DNA from: JAWWPG01 sp963820035 | GTDB taxonomy: Bacteria; Actinomycetota; Actinomycetes; Propionibacteriales; Nocardioidaceae | NCBI GenBank assembly: GCA_963820035.1 | Contig: CAWFYK010000002.1 | Span: 558,001 to 622,000, forward strand | DNA: 64,000 nt | Direction: 5' to 3' | Shown: positions 49,620 to 57,149 of the stretch, piece by piece | Layout of the letters: the number at the start of each line of letters is the position of its first letter | Numbering within the stretch: position 1 is the first letter of the stretch | Program-made: the position numbers and the translations under genes | Notes under the pieces: model-generated | Seen by the model: only the letters and a program-made list of their open reading frames with translations | Told to the model about the DNA's origin: nothing | The model's database searches: none

Positions 49620-51175
49620 TGGGCTATCCTGCCGCTTCGACGGCGTTTGCCCAAGACTGCGACCACTGTGAGACATAGCGCGGCGAGCGTGAGCCCGAGG
49701 TCCACCCAGAAGCCGAGCCGCACACCCCACGTCTTACCGGTTGCCAGCGTCACCTGGCGCTCGAGCACGGCGCGGGTGTGGACGGAGGTTCGGGCCAGCA
49801 CGTCACCCGAGCCGGAGAAGAACCCGCTGATGCCATCGGTGGAGGCCACCACGACGTCGCGGCCGGACTCGATCGCGCGGTAGCGGGAGATGGCGAACTG
49901 CTGGTCGAGCTGGCCGGTGCCGGCGTAGGTCGCGTTGTTGGTCTGGACGACGACGAGCTGGGCGCCGGCATTGACGATGCCCCGGACCAGGCCGTCGTAC
50001 GCGACCTCGAAGCACATCAGGTCACCGATCGGCGTTCCTCCGATCGTGAGGCTGCCGACGCGGTGGCCGGGTGCGAAGTCCTTCGGGATCTCGCTGAGCC
50101 GGCTGATCAGCTTCGTCAGCACCCCACGGAACGGGATGTACTCGCCGAACGGCACCAGGTGCTGCTTGACGTAGCGCTCCCCCGGCCCGGTCTGCGGCGA
50201 CCAGACGATGCCCACGTTCTGGACGTGCTCGGGGTCGGGGCCATTGAGCACCGCCCCGACGAGGACCGGTGCCTGGATGGCCTGCACGGCGGCATTGATC
50301 TCGGCGTATGCACTCGCGTCCTGGAAGGGGTCGATGTCGGTGGAGTTCTCCGGCCAGATGACGAAGTCTGGCCTGGCAAGGCCCGTGGGCGGAGCGGTCG
50401 ACCGGGACAGCCGGGTGCCCTGCCGCGCGTCGATCTTCTCGGCGAAGGCCCGGGTCGCCTGGGACTGGTTGTTGAGGACCGCCCGCCGTTCCGCGAACGC
50501 GTCGAGGCCCTCACCCGGCACGTTTCCCTGCACGGCAGCGACCGTCACGGAGCGTCCCGGGTCGGCCAGCCCCACCGGAAGCACCAACGTCACAAGCACC
50601 AGTGCGGCCGCAACGACGAGCGCCGCGCCGCCGGTCCAGGACCGGTCCCGCCGCAGCGCCACGTCGACGACCAAGGCGACCACCAACACGGCGACGAACG
50701 ACACCAACGCCGTGCCGCCGAGCCTGCCGTAGCGGTCGAAGGGGGTGTCGACGAGCCCGAACGCGAGCCGGCCCCACGGCAGCCCACCGAACGGGACGGT
50801 GCCGCGCAGGAACTCCGCTCCCACCCAGCTTGCCGCGGCTGCAGGCGGCCACCAGCGATGGGCGCTGAGCCATGCCCACGAGAGGCCCATCACGGCGTAG
50901 AAGGCGCCTTCGATGACGCTCAGCGCGATCCACGCGTCGTAGCCGATCACCGTGATCCACGGCATCAGCACCATCATGAAGCCGAACCCGAACGCCCAGC
51001 CGTAGCCGAAGCCCGCCCGACCCCGTTGGCCGTAAACGCTGACCATCAGCCCGGCGATGCCGAGCGGCATCAGCCAGACCTGGTCGTATGGCGGGAAGGC
51101 GGCACCCACGGCGCAACCCGCTGCGAGCGCCCCGAGGGCACGCGCCACGACGTGCAGACGTGGCGCGGCGGGCAT
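49616..51175 (-). CDS. lnt: Apolipoprotein N-acyltransferase
   Basis: A 519-residue membrane enzyme that N-acylates the lipid-modified Cys of lipoproteins. About seven hydrophobic segments precede a nitrilase-like domain. Catalytic residues align with E. coli Lnt: Glu276 in VIWPENSTD, Lys337 in VKQHLVPFGEY and Cys388 in LMCFEVAYDG (E. coli Glu267, Lys335, Cys387). A final hydrophobic segment lies near the C-terminus. Start ATG 51173-51175; 77 upstream codons are shadow. It heads the overlapping operon lnt-ppm1-fxsA. Confidence 0.92.
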   Translation of the reverse strand: MPAAPRLHVVARALGALAAGCAVGAAFPPYDQVWLMPLGIAGLMVSVYGQRGRAGFGYGWAFGFGFMMVLMPWITVIGYDAWIALSVIEGAFYAVMGLSWAWLSAHRWWPPAAAASWVGAEFLRGTVPFGGLPWGRLAFGLVDTPFDRYGRLGGTALVSFVAVLVVALVVDVALRRDRSWTGGAALVVAAALVLVTLVLPVGLADPGRSVTVAAVQGNVPGEGLDAFAERRAVLNNQSQATRAFAEKIDARQGTRLSRSTAPPTGLARPDFVIWPENSTDIDPFQDASAYAEINAAVQAIQAPVLVGAVLNGPDPEHVQNVGIVWSPQTGPGERYVKQHLVPFGEYIPFRGVLTKLISRLSEIPKDFAPGHRVGSLTIGGTPIGDLMCFEVAYDGLVRGIVNAGAQLVVVQTNNATYAGTGQLDQQFAISRYRAIESGRDVVVASTDGISGFFSGSGDVLARTSVHTRAVLERQVTLATGKTWGVRLGFWVDLGLTLAALCLTVVAVLGKRRRSGRIAQ

Positions 51176-51585
51176 GACCACAGCGTACGCGGCGGGCTTG
51201 GCTGCTCGACGATTCAGCCGCAGAAGAACCCGATCCCCTTCGGACCGGACATCGTTCCACTGGAGGTGGAAACGAGGTCCGTTGTCTACTGGGAACCGGG
51301 TCTCTGCGTCGTCCACCCGCGCTCGGCGCGCTGCCGTCTGATCAGCCGCGGCATGGCTGGGGTTGGATGAGGACCCAGCTGCCACGACCTCCCCGACTCC
51401 GGTCACCCGGGCGAATGTGGTGGGTGGACCTGCGCCACTCTGCCAACTTCAGCCAGCCCCGTCAACCCGCCTCCGACCTGCGGTGATGGCAAAAGTTGCA
51501 GGTCACCAGCCCTTCGCATTCAATTCGTGTTCGTGCGGCGTTTGCCCTGGCCACGGCGTGTCGCAGATAACACGCCGATAACGAT
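51176..51585. other. Intergenic region with small inverted repeats, no gene seen
   Basis: 410 nt between the lnt start and the kal stop. I see TTCCAC-N5-GTGGAA at 51255-51271 and GACCTGC-N16-GCAGGTC at 51475-51504, with another GACCTGC at 51427. The first may be the lnt promoter region. Frames open through this stretch have no protein-like composition. Confidence 0.6.
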
Positions 51586-51981
51586 TCATCCGGCAGCAGG
51601 AACGACCACAGTTCCCGTTGCCGTGGTCGCCACCAGTGGGGTCGCGAGCACCTCAGCACTCGACTCCCCCAGGTCGGGCCGGCCTCGACAGACCACCGTG
51701 ACAGCGAGCTCGAGGGTGCGCGACCGGGTCCCGACCCGGGTAACCTCCGCGCGGACCTCGAGCACGTCGCCGGCCCGCACCGGCGCCCGGAACTGCACGT
51801 CGGAGTATGACGCGAACAGTCCCTCGTCGCCGTCGGTGCGGATGCAGACCTCGGTCGCCACGTCCCCGAAGAGGCCGAGGCTGTAGGCGCCGTCCACGAG
51901 GTTGCCGGCGTAGTGGGCGTGCGAGTAAGGGACGTAGCGCCGGTGCACCACGGTGAGACCGAGTCTCGGGTCGTCGCTCAT
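51586..51981 (-). CDS. kal: 3-aminobutyryl-CoA ammonia-lyase-like hotdog protein (Kal)
   Basis: A 131-residue hotdog-fold protein. It begins LTVVHRRYVPYSHAHYAGNLVDGAYSLGLFGDV and continues LEVRAEVTRVGTRSRTLELAV, the pattern of Kal from the lysine fermentation pathway, which removes ammonia from 3-aminobutyryl-CoA to give crotonyl-CoA. It is distinguished from thioesterases by the operon: its ATG overlaps the kamE stop in ATGA, so it is the last gene of kdd-amidohydrolase-kamD-kamE-kal. Identity rests mainly on that context. Confidence 0.8.
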   Translation of the reverse strand: MSDDPRLGLTVVHRRYVPYSHAHYAGNLVDGAYSLGLFGDVATEVCIRTDGDEGLFASYSDVQFRAPVRAGDVLEVRAEVTRVGTRSRTLELAVTVVCRGRPDLGESSAEVLATPLVATTATGTVVVPAAG

Positions 51982-52769
51982 GCCGGCTCCCTGGCCTTCT
52001 CCGTCACCGCGGCCCGGGTCGAACGCCGGTCGACGAGCTCGCTGACCAGATAGCTCGCGACCTCACCGGGTGTGGTGCCCTTGGTGAAGACCCGGTCGAC
52101 GCCGAGCTCGGCCGCCTGGGCCTCGTCGAAACGCGGGCCCCCGATGATGAGGAGCGGCCGCGACGCCTTCGGGTAGGCCTCGTTGAAGGCTGCCGACATC
52201 TCCAGGGTGTTGAGGATGTGCGCGTCACGCTGCGTCACGACCTGCGACACCAGGACGGCGTCGGCACGCTCGTCGCGAGCCTTCGCGACGAGCTCCGGAA
52301 CCGAGACCTGAGCGCCGAGGTTGACCACCTTCAGCTCCCGGTAGTACTCCAGGCCCTTCTCGCCGGCGAAGCCCTTGATATTGAGGATGGCGTCGATCCC
52401 GACCGTATGGGCGTCGCTCCCGATGCAGGCGCCGACGACGACGATCCGCCGCCGCAGCTCCTTCTTGACCGACTTGTTGACCTCCTTGGGCGTGAGCAGG
52501 GGAAAGTCACGCTCCACCACCTCGACCTTGTCGAGGTCGACCAGATGGTTGACCTGCCCATAGACGACGAAGAACGTGAAGTCCGGTCCCATCGGCTTCG
52601 CATGGACGACCAGGGCCGGGTCGATGCCCATCTTCTTCGCGAGCTGGGCCGCCGCTCCCTCAGCGCGCTTGTCATGGCCGATCGGAAGCGTGAAGGACAC
52701 CTGGACCATGCCGTCGCCGCGGGTGTCGCCATAGGGACGAAGCACGCGATGCTCGTCGCTCGGTGTCAT
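51978..52769 (-). CDS. kamE: Lysine 5,6-aminomutase beta subunit
   Basis: A 263-residue protein. Near the middle SDAHTVGIDAIL holds D119-A-H121, the base-off cobalamin motif (DxHxxG), and Lys132 in NIKGFAG is the PLP-binding lysine; the 11-residue gap equals His133-Lys144 of the clostridial enzyme. The C-terminal Rossmann domain with LLIIGGPRF and VDRVFTKGTTPGEVASYLV binds adenosylcobalamin. With KamD it moves the epsilon-amino group of D-lysine or L-beta-lysine from C6 to C5. ATGA overlaps on both sides couple it to kamD and kal. Confidence 0.94.
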   Translation of the reverse strand: MTPSDEHRVLRPYGDTRGDGMVQVSFTLPIGHDKRAEGAAAQLAKKMGIDPALVVHAKPMGPDFTFFVVYGQVNHLVDLDKVEVVERDFPLLTPKEVNKSVKKELRRRIVVVGACIGSDAHTVGIDAILNIKGFAGEKGLEYYRELKVVNLGAQVSVPELVAKARDERADAVLVSQVVTQRDAHILNTLEMSAAFNEAYPKASRPLLIIGGPRFDEAQAAELGVDRVFTKGTTPGEVASYLVSELVDRRSTRAAVTEKAREPA

Positions 52770-54340
52770 GAGCCCTCCAGAATCTCGATAGCGGGGTTGT
52801 AGTACTCGCGGGACTTGCGGGCCACACCCTCCAGACCCTTGCCGGCGTCGGCCGGGCGCTTCATCAGCCCGAACGTGCCGTCCGCGATCGCGTCCAGAAG
52901 GCCGCGCTCGTGCCCGAGGATCTTGTCGAGCAGGTCGATCGACTCCCGTAGTACCTCGTTGGCGCGGTTCGCGATGAACCCGTCGGCGCTCGGCCGGAAG
53001 TCCTCGGCGAGCCGGCCGGCTGCGTTCATCACGTAGCGCACGTTCTGCAGGGCCAGGTCGCGATCCGACAGCCAGGGGGTGACCACCGCCTCCGTCATCA
53101 TCCCGACGAGCAGGATGTCCTGGTCGGTCAGCGCGCCTGCCAGGTTGAAGAAGCCGTCGAGGAGGTAGCCGCGGAAGACGTCACCCGTCATGTGCCGGGT
53201 CGGCGGCATCCACTTCAGCGGTGCCTTCGGGAACAGCTGCCGGGCGAGCAGCGCATGGGCCAGCTCGAGCCGGAAGCTGTCGGGCAGCTCCGGGGTGATC
53301 TCGAAAGCGTGCCCGAGCCCGAGCTGCCAGTCCTCGAGCCCGGCCTCCTTGGCGAAGAACTCGTTGAGCAGCTGGCTCACCGTGACCGTGTGCGCCGCCT
53401 CCACGGCATCGTCGGTGGTCAGGTAGTTGTCCTCACCGGTGTTGATGATGATGCCGGCCCGGGCATGGATCTGCCGGCTGAAGCGCTGGTCCACGAAGGT
53501 CCTGATCGGGTTGATGTCGCGGAAGAGGATGCCGTACATGGAGTCGTTGAGCATCATGTCCAGTCGCTCCAGACCGGCCAGCGCAGCGATCTCGGGCATG
53601 CACAGCCCGGACGCGTAGTTCGTCAGCCGGACGTAGCGCCCGATCTGGGAGCTGACCTCGTCGAGACCCTGGCGCATCAGCCGGAAGTTCTCCTGCGTGG
53701 CGTAGGTGCCGGCGAACCCCTCGCGCGTCGCCCCCTCGGGGACGTAGTCGAGCAGCGACTGCCCCGTCGAGCGGATCACCGCGATGATGTCGGCTCCCTC
53801 GCGGGCTGCGTTCTGCGCCTGCGGGATGTCCTCGAAGATGTCGCCGGTCGCCACGATGAGGTAGATCCACGGCTTCTGCAACGGGTCGCCCCACCGCTTG
53901 ATGAGCCGCTCCCGCTCCCGTCGGCGCGCGTCGACCCGGCGTACGCCGGCGGCGACCTGCTTGCGTGCCGCCGTCGTCGCTCGTTGCGCGTCCCGCCCCG
54001 TCGGCAGCTCGAATCGGACGTCGCCGGTGGCGGCGCGTTTGGCGAGGTCGGTCAGGTCGAGCCCGTCGTAGCGACGCAGCGCGTCCCAGACGGGAAGCGA
54101 CACGCCATGCTCGAGACCCACGTCGCCGCGCACCGCATCGAGCAGCCGGTTGACCCACGGAGTGCCGTCGGGATCAGCCCCCGACAGGCCGGCCAGCCGC
54201 AGGGTGGCCCGCTCGACGGAGACGGTCGTGTGCTGACGAGCCAGCCGGACGATCGGCCGGCCGGCTTTGCGGGCGAGACTTCGCGCCTGCCTCACCGTGG
54301 CGGCGTCGAGTGCCACGTGAGGGCGATGCCGAGCGGTCAT
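52766..54340 (-). CDS. kamD: Lysine 5,6-aminomutase alpha subunit
   Basis: A 524-residue TIM-barrel subunit. Recognised by GADIIAVIRSTGQSLLDYVPEG, FAGTYATQENFRLMR, NYASGLCMPEIA, MLNDSMYGILFRDIN and MKRPADAGKGLEGV, all conserved in KamD. It binds PLP-lysine against the cobalamin domain of KamE. I start at ATG 54338-54340 because it overlaps the amidohydrolase stop in ATGA; the open frame continues upstream but only as a shadow of the amidohydrolase gene. With KamE it converts L-beta-lysine to 3,5-diaminohexanoate. Confidence 0.94.
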   Translation of the reverse strand: MTARHRPHVALDAATVRQARSLARKAGRPIVRLARQHTTVSVERATLRLAGLSGADPDGTPWVNRLLDAVRGDVGLEHGVSLPVWDALRRYDGLDLTDLAKRAATGDVRFELPTGRDAQRATTAARKQVAAGVRRVDARRRERERLIKRWGDPLQKPWIYLIVATGDIFEDIPQAQNAAREGADIIAVIRSTGQSLLDYVPEGATREGFAGTYATQENFRLMRQGLDEVSSQIGRYVRLTNYASGLCMPEIAALAGLERLDMMLNDSMYGILFRDINPIRTFVDQRFSRQIHARAGIIINTGEDNYLTTDDAVEAAHTVTVSQLLNEFFAKEAGLEDWQLGLGHAFEITPELPDSFRLELAHALLARQLFPKAPLKWMPPTRHMTGDVFRGYLLDGFFNLAGALTDQDILLVGMMTEAVVTPWLSDRDLALQNVRYVMNAAGRLAEDFRPSADGFIANRANEVLRESIDLLDKILGHERGLLDAIADGTFGLMKRPADAGKGLEGVARKSREYYNPAIEILEGS

Positions 54341-55917
54341 GACGGTTCCTCCACATCGAAGACGGTGGTGCCCGACACGACGGTCCGCATACAGGCCGGC
54401 AGCGGCTCCTCGGGGTCCAGCGAGGGCAGCACGCCCTGCCGGCCGACCGATGTGGCCGCGGACGGGTCGAGGTCCCACACGGCGTAGCTGGCGGCCGAGC
54501 CAGGCACCAGGGTGCCCGCCGCATCGTTGCGGCAGGCGCGGTGCCCACCTCGGGTGTGGGCCTCGAACGCTGCGGAGACGGGCATCCGCTCGTCGGGGTT
54601 GTGATGGTGGACGGCGGCTCGGACACCGGCCCATGGATCGATGGGGGTGACCGGGCTGTCCGATCCGAAGGCGAGCACCACGCCCGCCCGGGCCATGCTG
54701 GCGAAAGGGTTCATCGGAGCCGCGCGGTGGGCGCCGAGCCGCCTCTCGTAGAGGCCCCCGGGCCAGCCCCACGCTGCATCGAACGCCGGCTGAACGCTGG
54801 CGACGACGCCCAGGGCCGCGAGCTCGGAGATCGCCGCCGGCGAGATCATCTCGACGTGCTCGAGCCGGTGGCGCGCTGCGACGAAGGCGTCCGGCCCGAC
54901 CTTGTCTGCGGCCTCTCGCAGCCCCGCGAGTGTCGCGGCCACGCCTCGGTCTCCGATGACGTGGAAACCCGCCTGGACACCTCGCTCCGTGCACCACACG
55001 ACGTGGTCACGCACCTGGGTGTCATCGAGGTAGAGGTGGCCGGCGGTGTCGGCATCGACGTAGGGCGTGGTGAGCGCCGCCGTACGGGACCCGATCGCTC
55101 CGTCGACACACAGGTCCCCGGCGTAGCCGGCAAGCCCCTCCGCGTCAGGGTGGTCCCCGCCGACGAAAGCACCCCAGTAGGCCACCACCTCCGGCAACGG
55201 ATGCTTGCGTTGCAACCTGGCGATGAGGCCCGCGTCACTGAACGGCGCGATGTGCGGAGCGTTGACGTCATGGACGGTGGTGACCCCCATCATGGCCGCG
55301 TGCCGCAGGGCCACGAGAGTCGCCTGCTCCCGGTCGGCCGTCGTCCAGAGCGAGTCGAGAACCGCCCTCGCCGCATGGTGGGCGTCGCGCTCGACCACGC
55401 CATCGCCCCGCCAACCTTCCAGGGTGGCGACCCTGGGTTCACGCCTGACCAGGCCGGCCGACACGACCGCGGAGTGCGCGTCCACCCGGCTGACGTAGGC
55501 GATCCGGCTGCCGACCGCCCGGTCCAGCTCGGAGCCGGTAAAGGGTCGCTCCTCGGGCCAGCCGGTCTCGTCCCAGCCGTGGGCGAACAGCACCGAGCTG
55601 TCGCTCACGTCGGCGTAACCGGCCAGCCGGTCGAGGGCATCCGGCAGGGAGGTCGCACCGCCCAGGTCCAGGCTCTGCAGCGCGAAGCCGGTCTTCGACA
55701 CGTGCACGTGGGCGTCCACGAACCCGGGGGCCACCAGCCGACCCTCCAGCTCGACGACCTCGGCGTCGCCGCGATGTCGTTCCGCTCCGGCATCGTCACC
55801 CACCCACGCGACGGCGTCACCGACGGTGAGCATCGCGGTCGCCGTAGGGAACGCCGGTGAGACGACGGTCCCACCGCGAAGCAGGACGCGGCGGGACGCA
55901 ACAGGGATCGAGGTCAT
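54337..55917 (-). CDS. YtcJ-like amidohydrolase embedded in the lysine operon
   Basis: A 526-residue amidohydrolase_3 family enzyme. Metal ligands: LVAPGFVDAHVHV at about residue 70, then CHVIGDRG-like FHVIGDRGV, HRLEHVEMI and FGSDSPVTPIDPW. YtcJ-like proteins hydrolyse amides and related bonds; few have known substrates. Its start overlaps the kdd stop and its stop overlaps the kamD start, both in ATGA, so it is a full member of the operon. It is not part of the lysine pathway as known from fermenters. One idea is that it opens a lactam formed from a pathway intermediate; another is deacetylation of an acetylated beta-lysine. Confidence 0.8.
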   Translation of the reverse strand: MTSIPVASRRVLLRGGTVVSPAFPTATAMLTVGDAVAWVGDDAGAERHRGDAEVVELEGRLVAPGFVDAHVHVSKTGFALQSLDLGGATSLPDALDRLAGYADVSDSSVLFAHGWDETGWPEERPFTGSELDRAVGSRIAYVSRVDAHSAVVSAGLVRREPRVATLEGWRGDGVVERDAHHAARAVLDSLWTTADREQATLVALRHAAMMGVTTVHDVNAPHIAPFSDAGLIARLQRKHPLPEVVAYWGAFVGGDHPDAEGLAGYAGDLCVDGAIGSRTAALTTPYVDADTAGHLYLDDTQVRDHVVWCTERGVQAGFHVIGDRGVAATLAGLREAADKVGPDAFVAARHRLEHVEMISPAAISELAALGVVASVQPAFDAAWGWPGGLYERRLGAHRAAPMNPFASMARAGVVLAFGSDSPVTPIDPWAGVRAAVHHHNPDERMPVSAAFEAHTRGGHRACRNDAAGTLVPGSAASYAVWDLDPSAATSVGRQGVLPSLDPEEPLPACMRTVVSGTTVFDVEEPS

Positions 55918-57014
55918 GATGCGGTCTCGTGGGCCACGCGCGACTCGAAGAGGCGGCGGACCCCTGCGTGGCTGCGCAGCAGCTCGACAGCGAAGGCGGC
56001 GTGCCCGGGCACATATCCGTTGCCTACCAGCATGGTGACGTCAGAAGCGAGCCCCTCGGCGCCCAGCGCGGCCGCCGTGAACGACGTGGCCATCGAGAAG
56101 AAGATGACCGTTCCGCCCTGCGCCGTCGAGAGGATGGCACCCCCCTCGCAGCCGGGAACGTCGACGCACACCACCGTGATGTCGGCCGGCCCGCCCGCGT
56201 CGACGACGGCCTGGGAGAGCGCGACGGGGTCGCGGGCGTCGGCCAGGGTAACCGCGTCCGCGAGCCCCTTGTCAGCGAGCAGGTCGACCTCACGCGTGAC
56301 CGGGACGACGGCGATGGTGCGGCTGGCGCCGGCTCGCGATGCCGCCGCGAGCGACAGCGAGCCGCTCTTGCCGGCCCCGCCCACGACGCACACGGTGGGC
56401 CGGTGACCACGGTCGACGTACTGGCCGACGACGCGGGCCGTGAGGGCAGGGGCGCCGCACACGTCCATCACGGCGAGGGCGAGCGGCGCGGGCAGGTCGT
56501 CGGGCATCACGGCGACGATCGAGCGGCCGAAGAGGATGGCGTGCCCGCGACAAGGGACCTGCTCGCTCCGGCCGTCCCAGCGGGTCAGGCCGTCGGTGAT
56601 CTGCAAGGGCGTCAGGGTCAGCGAGACGAGCGTGGTGACGGAGTCCCCGACCGAAAGCCCCAGGGGCGAGTCGGGGCCGACCTCCGCCACCGTGCCGGTC
56701 AGCATGCCGCCGGAGCCTGTCACCGGGTTGTGCATCTTGCCTCGTGCGGCGACGATCTCGAGCACCTCGCTTCGGACGGCGTCTCCGTCACCATCGTGCT
56801 TGTCGAACAGCTGACGGAACGAGGCCGCGTCGAGGTTCAGCCGCTCGACGTCGATCCGCACCTCGTCGGGCCAGATGTCGGGCCGGGCGTCGAGCCGAGT
56901 GGCCGCCTGCGGGAGTACCCCGAGGGGCTCGACGACCCGGTGCAGGCCGGTGGGGTCGCTGGTGGCCTGGAGACCGCTGGACAAGGAAACCTCCCGCTCG
57001 AGTCCGTCATACAC
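55914..57014 (-). CDS. kdd: L-erythro-3,5-diaminohexanoate dehydrogenase
   Basis: A 366-residue NAD(P)-dependent dehydrogenase with an N-terminal domain (GLHRVVEPLGVLPQ, IDVERLNLDAASF, GKMHNPVTGSGGML) characteristic of Kdd, and a C-terminal Rossmann fold with VVGGAGKSGSLSLAAA. It oxidises 3,5-diaminohexanoate to 3-keto-5-aminohexanoate. GTG 57014 opens the frame, but TTG 56984 has GGGAGG 5 nt upstream and gives a start closer to the family's; I keep the longer one. First gene of the minus-strand operon, divergent from kamA. Confidence 0.92.
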   Translation of the reverse strand: MYDGLEREVSLSSGLQATSDPTGLHRVVEPLGVLPQAATRLDARPDIWPDEVRIDVERLNLDAASFRQLFDKHDGDGDAVRSEVLEIVAARGKMHNPVTGSGGMLTGTVAEVGPDSPLGLSVGDSVTTLVSLTLTPLQITDGLTRWDGRSEQVPCRGHAILFGRSIVAVMPDDLPAPLALAVMDVCGAPALTARVVGQYVDRGHRPTVCVVGGAGKSGSLSLAAASRAGASRTIAVVPVTREVDLLADKGLADAVTLADARDPVALSQAVVDAGGPADITVVCVDVPGCEGGAILSTAQGGTVIFFSMATSFTAAALGAEGLASDVTMLVGNGYVPGHAAFAVELLRSHAGVRRLFESRVAHETAS

Positions 57015-57067
57015 CGGAAGAATTGCGGTATCGCTTTGGCGTCACCGCGTATTCTCCCGTAGTCTGG

Positions 57068-57089
57068 CATGACACAGTGTCGTGATACT
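57068..57089. promoter_or_regulatory. Operator-like palindrome and -10 box between kdd and kamA
   Basis: GACAC-A-GTGTC at 57071-57081 is a perfect inverted repeat inside the longer near-palindrome CATGACAC-A-GTGTCGTG (57068-57084, one mismatch). GATACT at 57084-57089 is a fair -10 box for kamA, so a bound repressor would block it. The region serves both arms of the lysine locus. Confidence 0.55.
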
Positions 57090-57119
57090 AACGCGGTGGT
57101 CGCCGCGCACCCTGCCCCC

Positions 57120-57149
57120 TGGAGGACCCGTGACTGGAGGACCCGTGAC
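57120..57149 (+). repeat. 15-bp tandem duplication carrying ribosome site and start codon of kamA
   Basis: TGGAGGACCCGTGAC occurs twice without gap, at 57120-57134 and 57135-57149. Each copy carries GGAGG 4 nt before an in-frame GTG (57130 and 57145). Both starts are usable, giving products that differ by five residues. Confidence 0.8.

Noticed and set aside
57082..57144. A longer N-terminus of KamA from GTG 57082
   Set aside because: That GTG lies in the operator and -10 region and has no ribosome site; the GTG codons at 57130 and 57145 each follow GGAGG.
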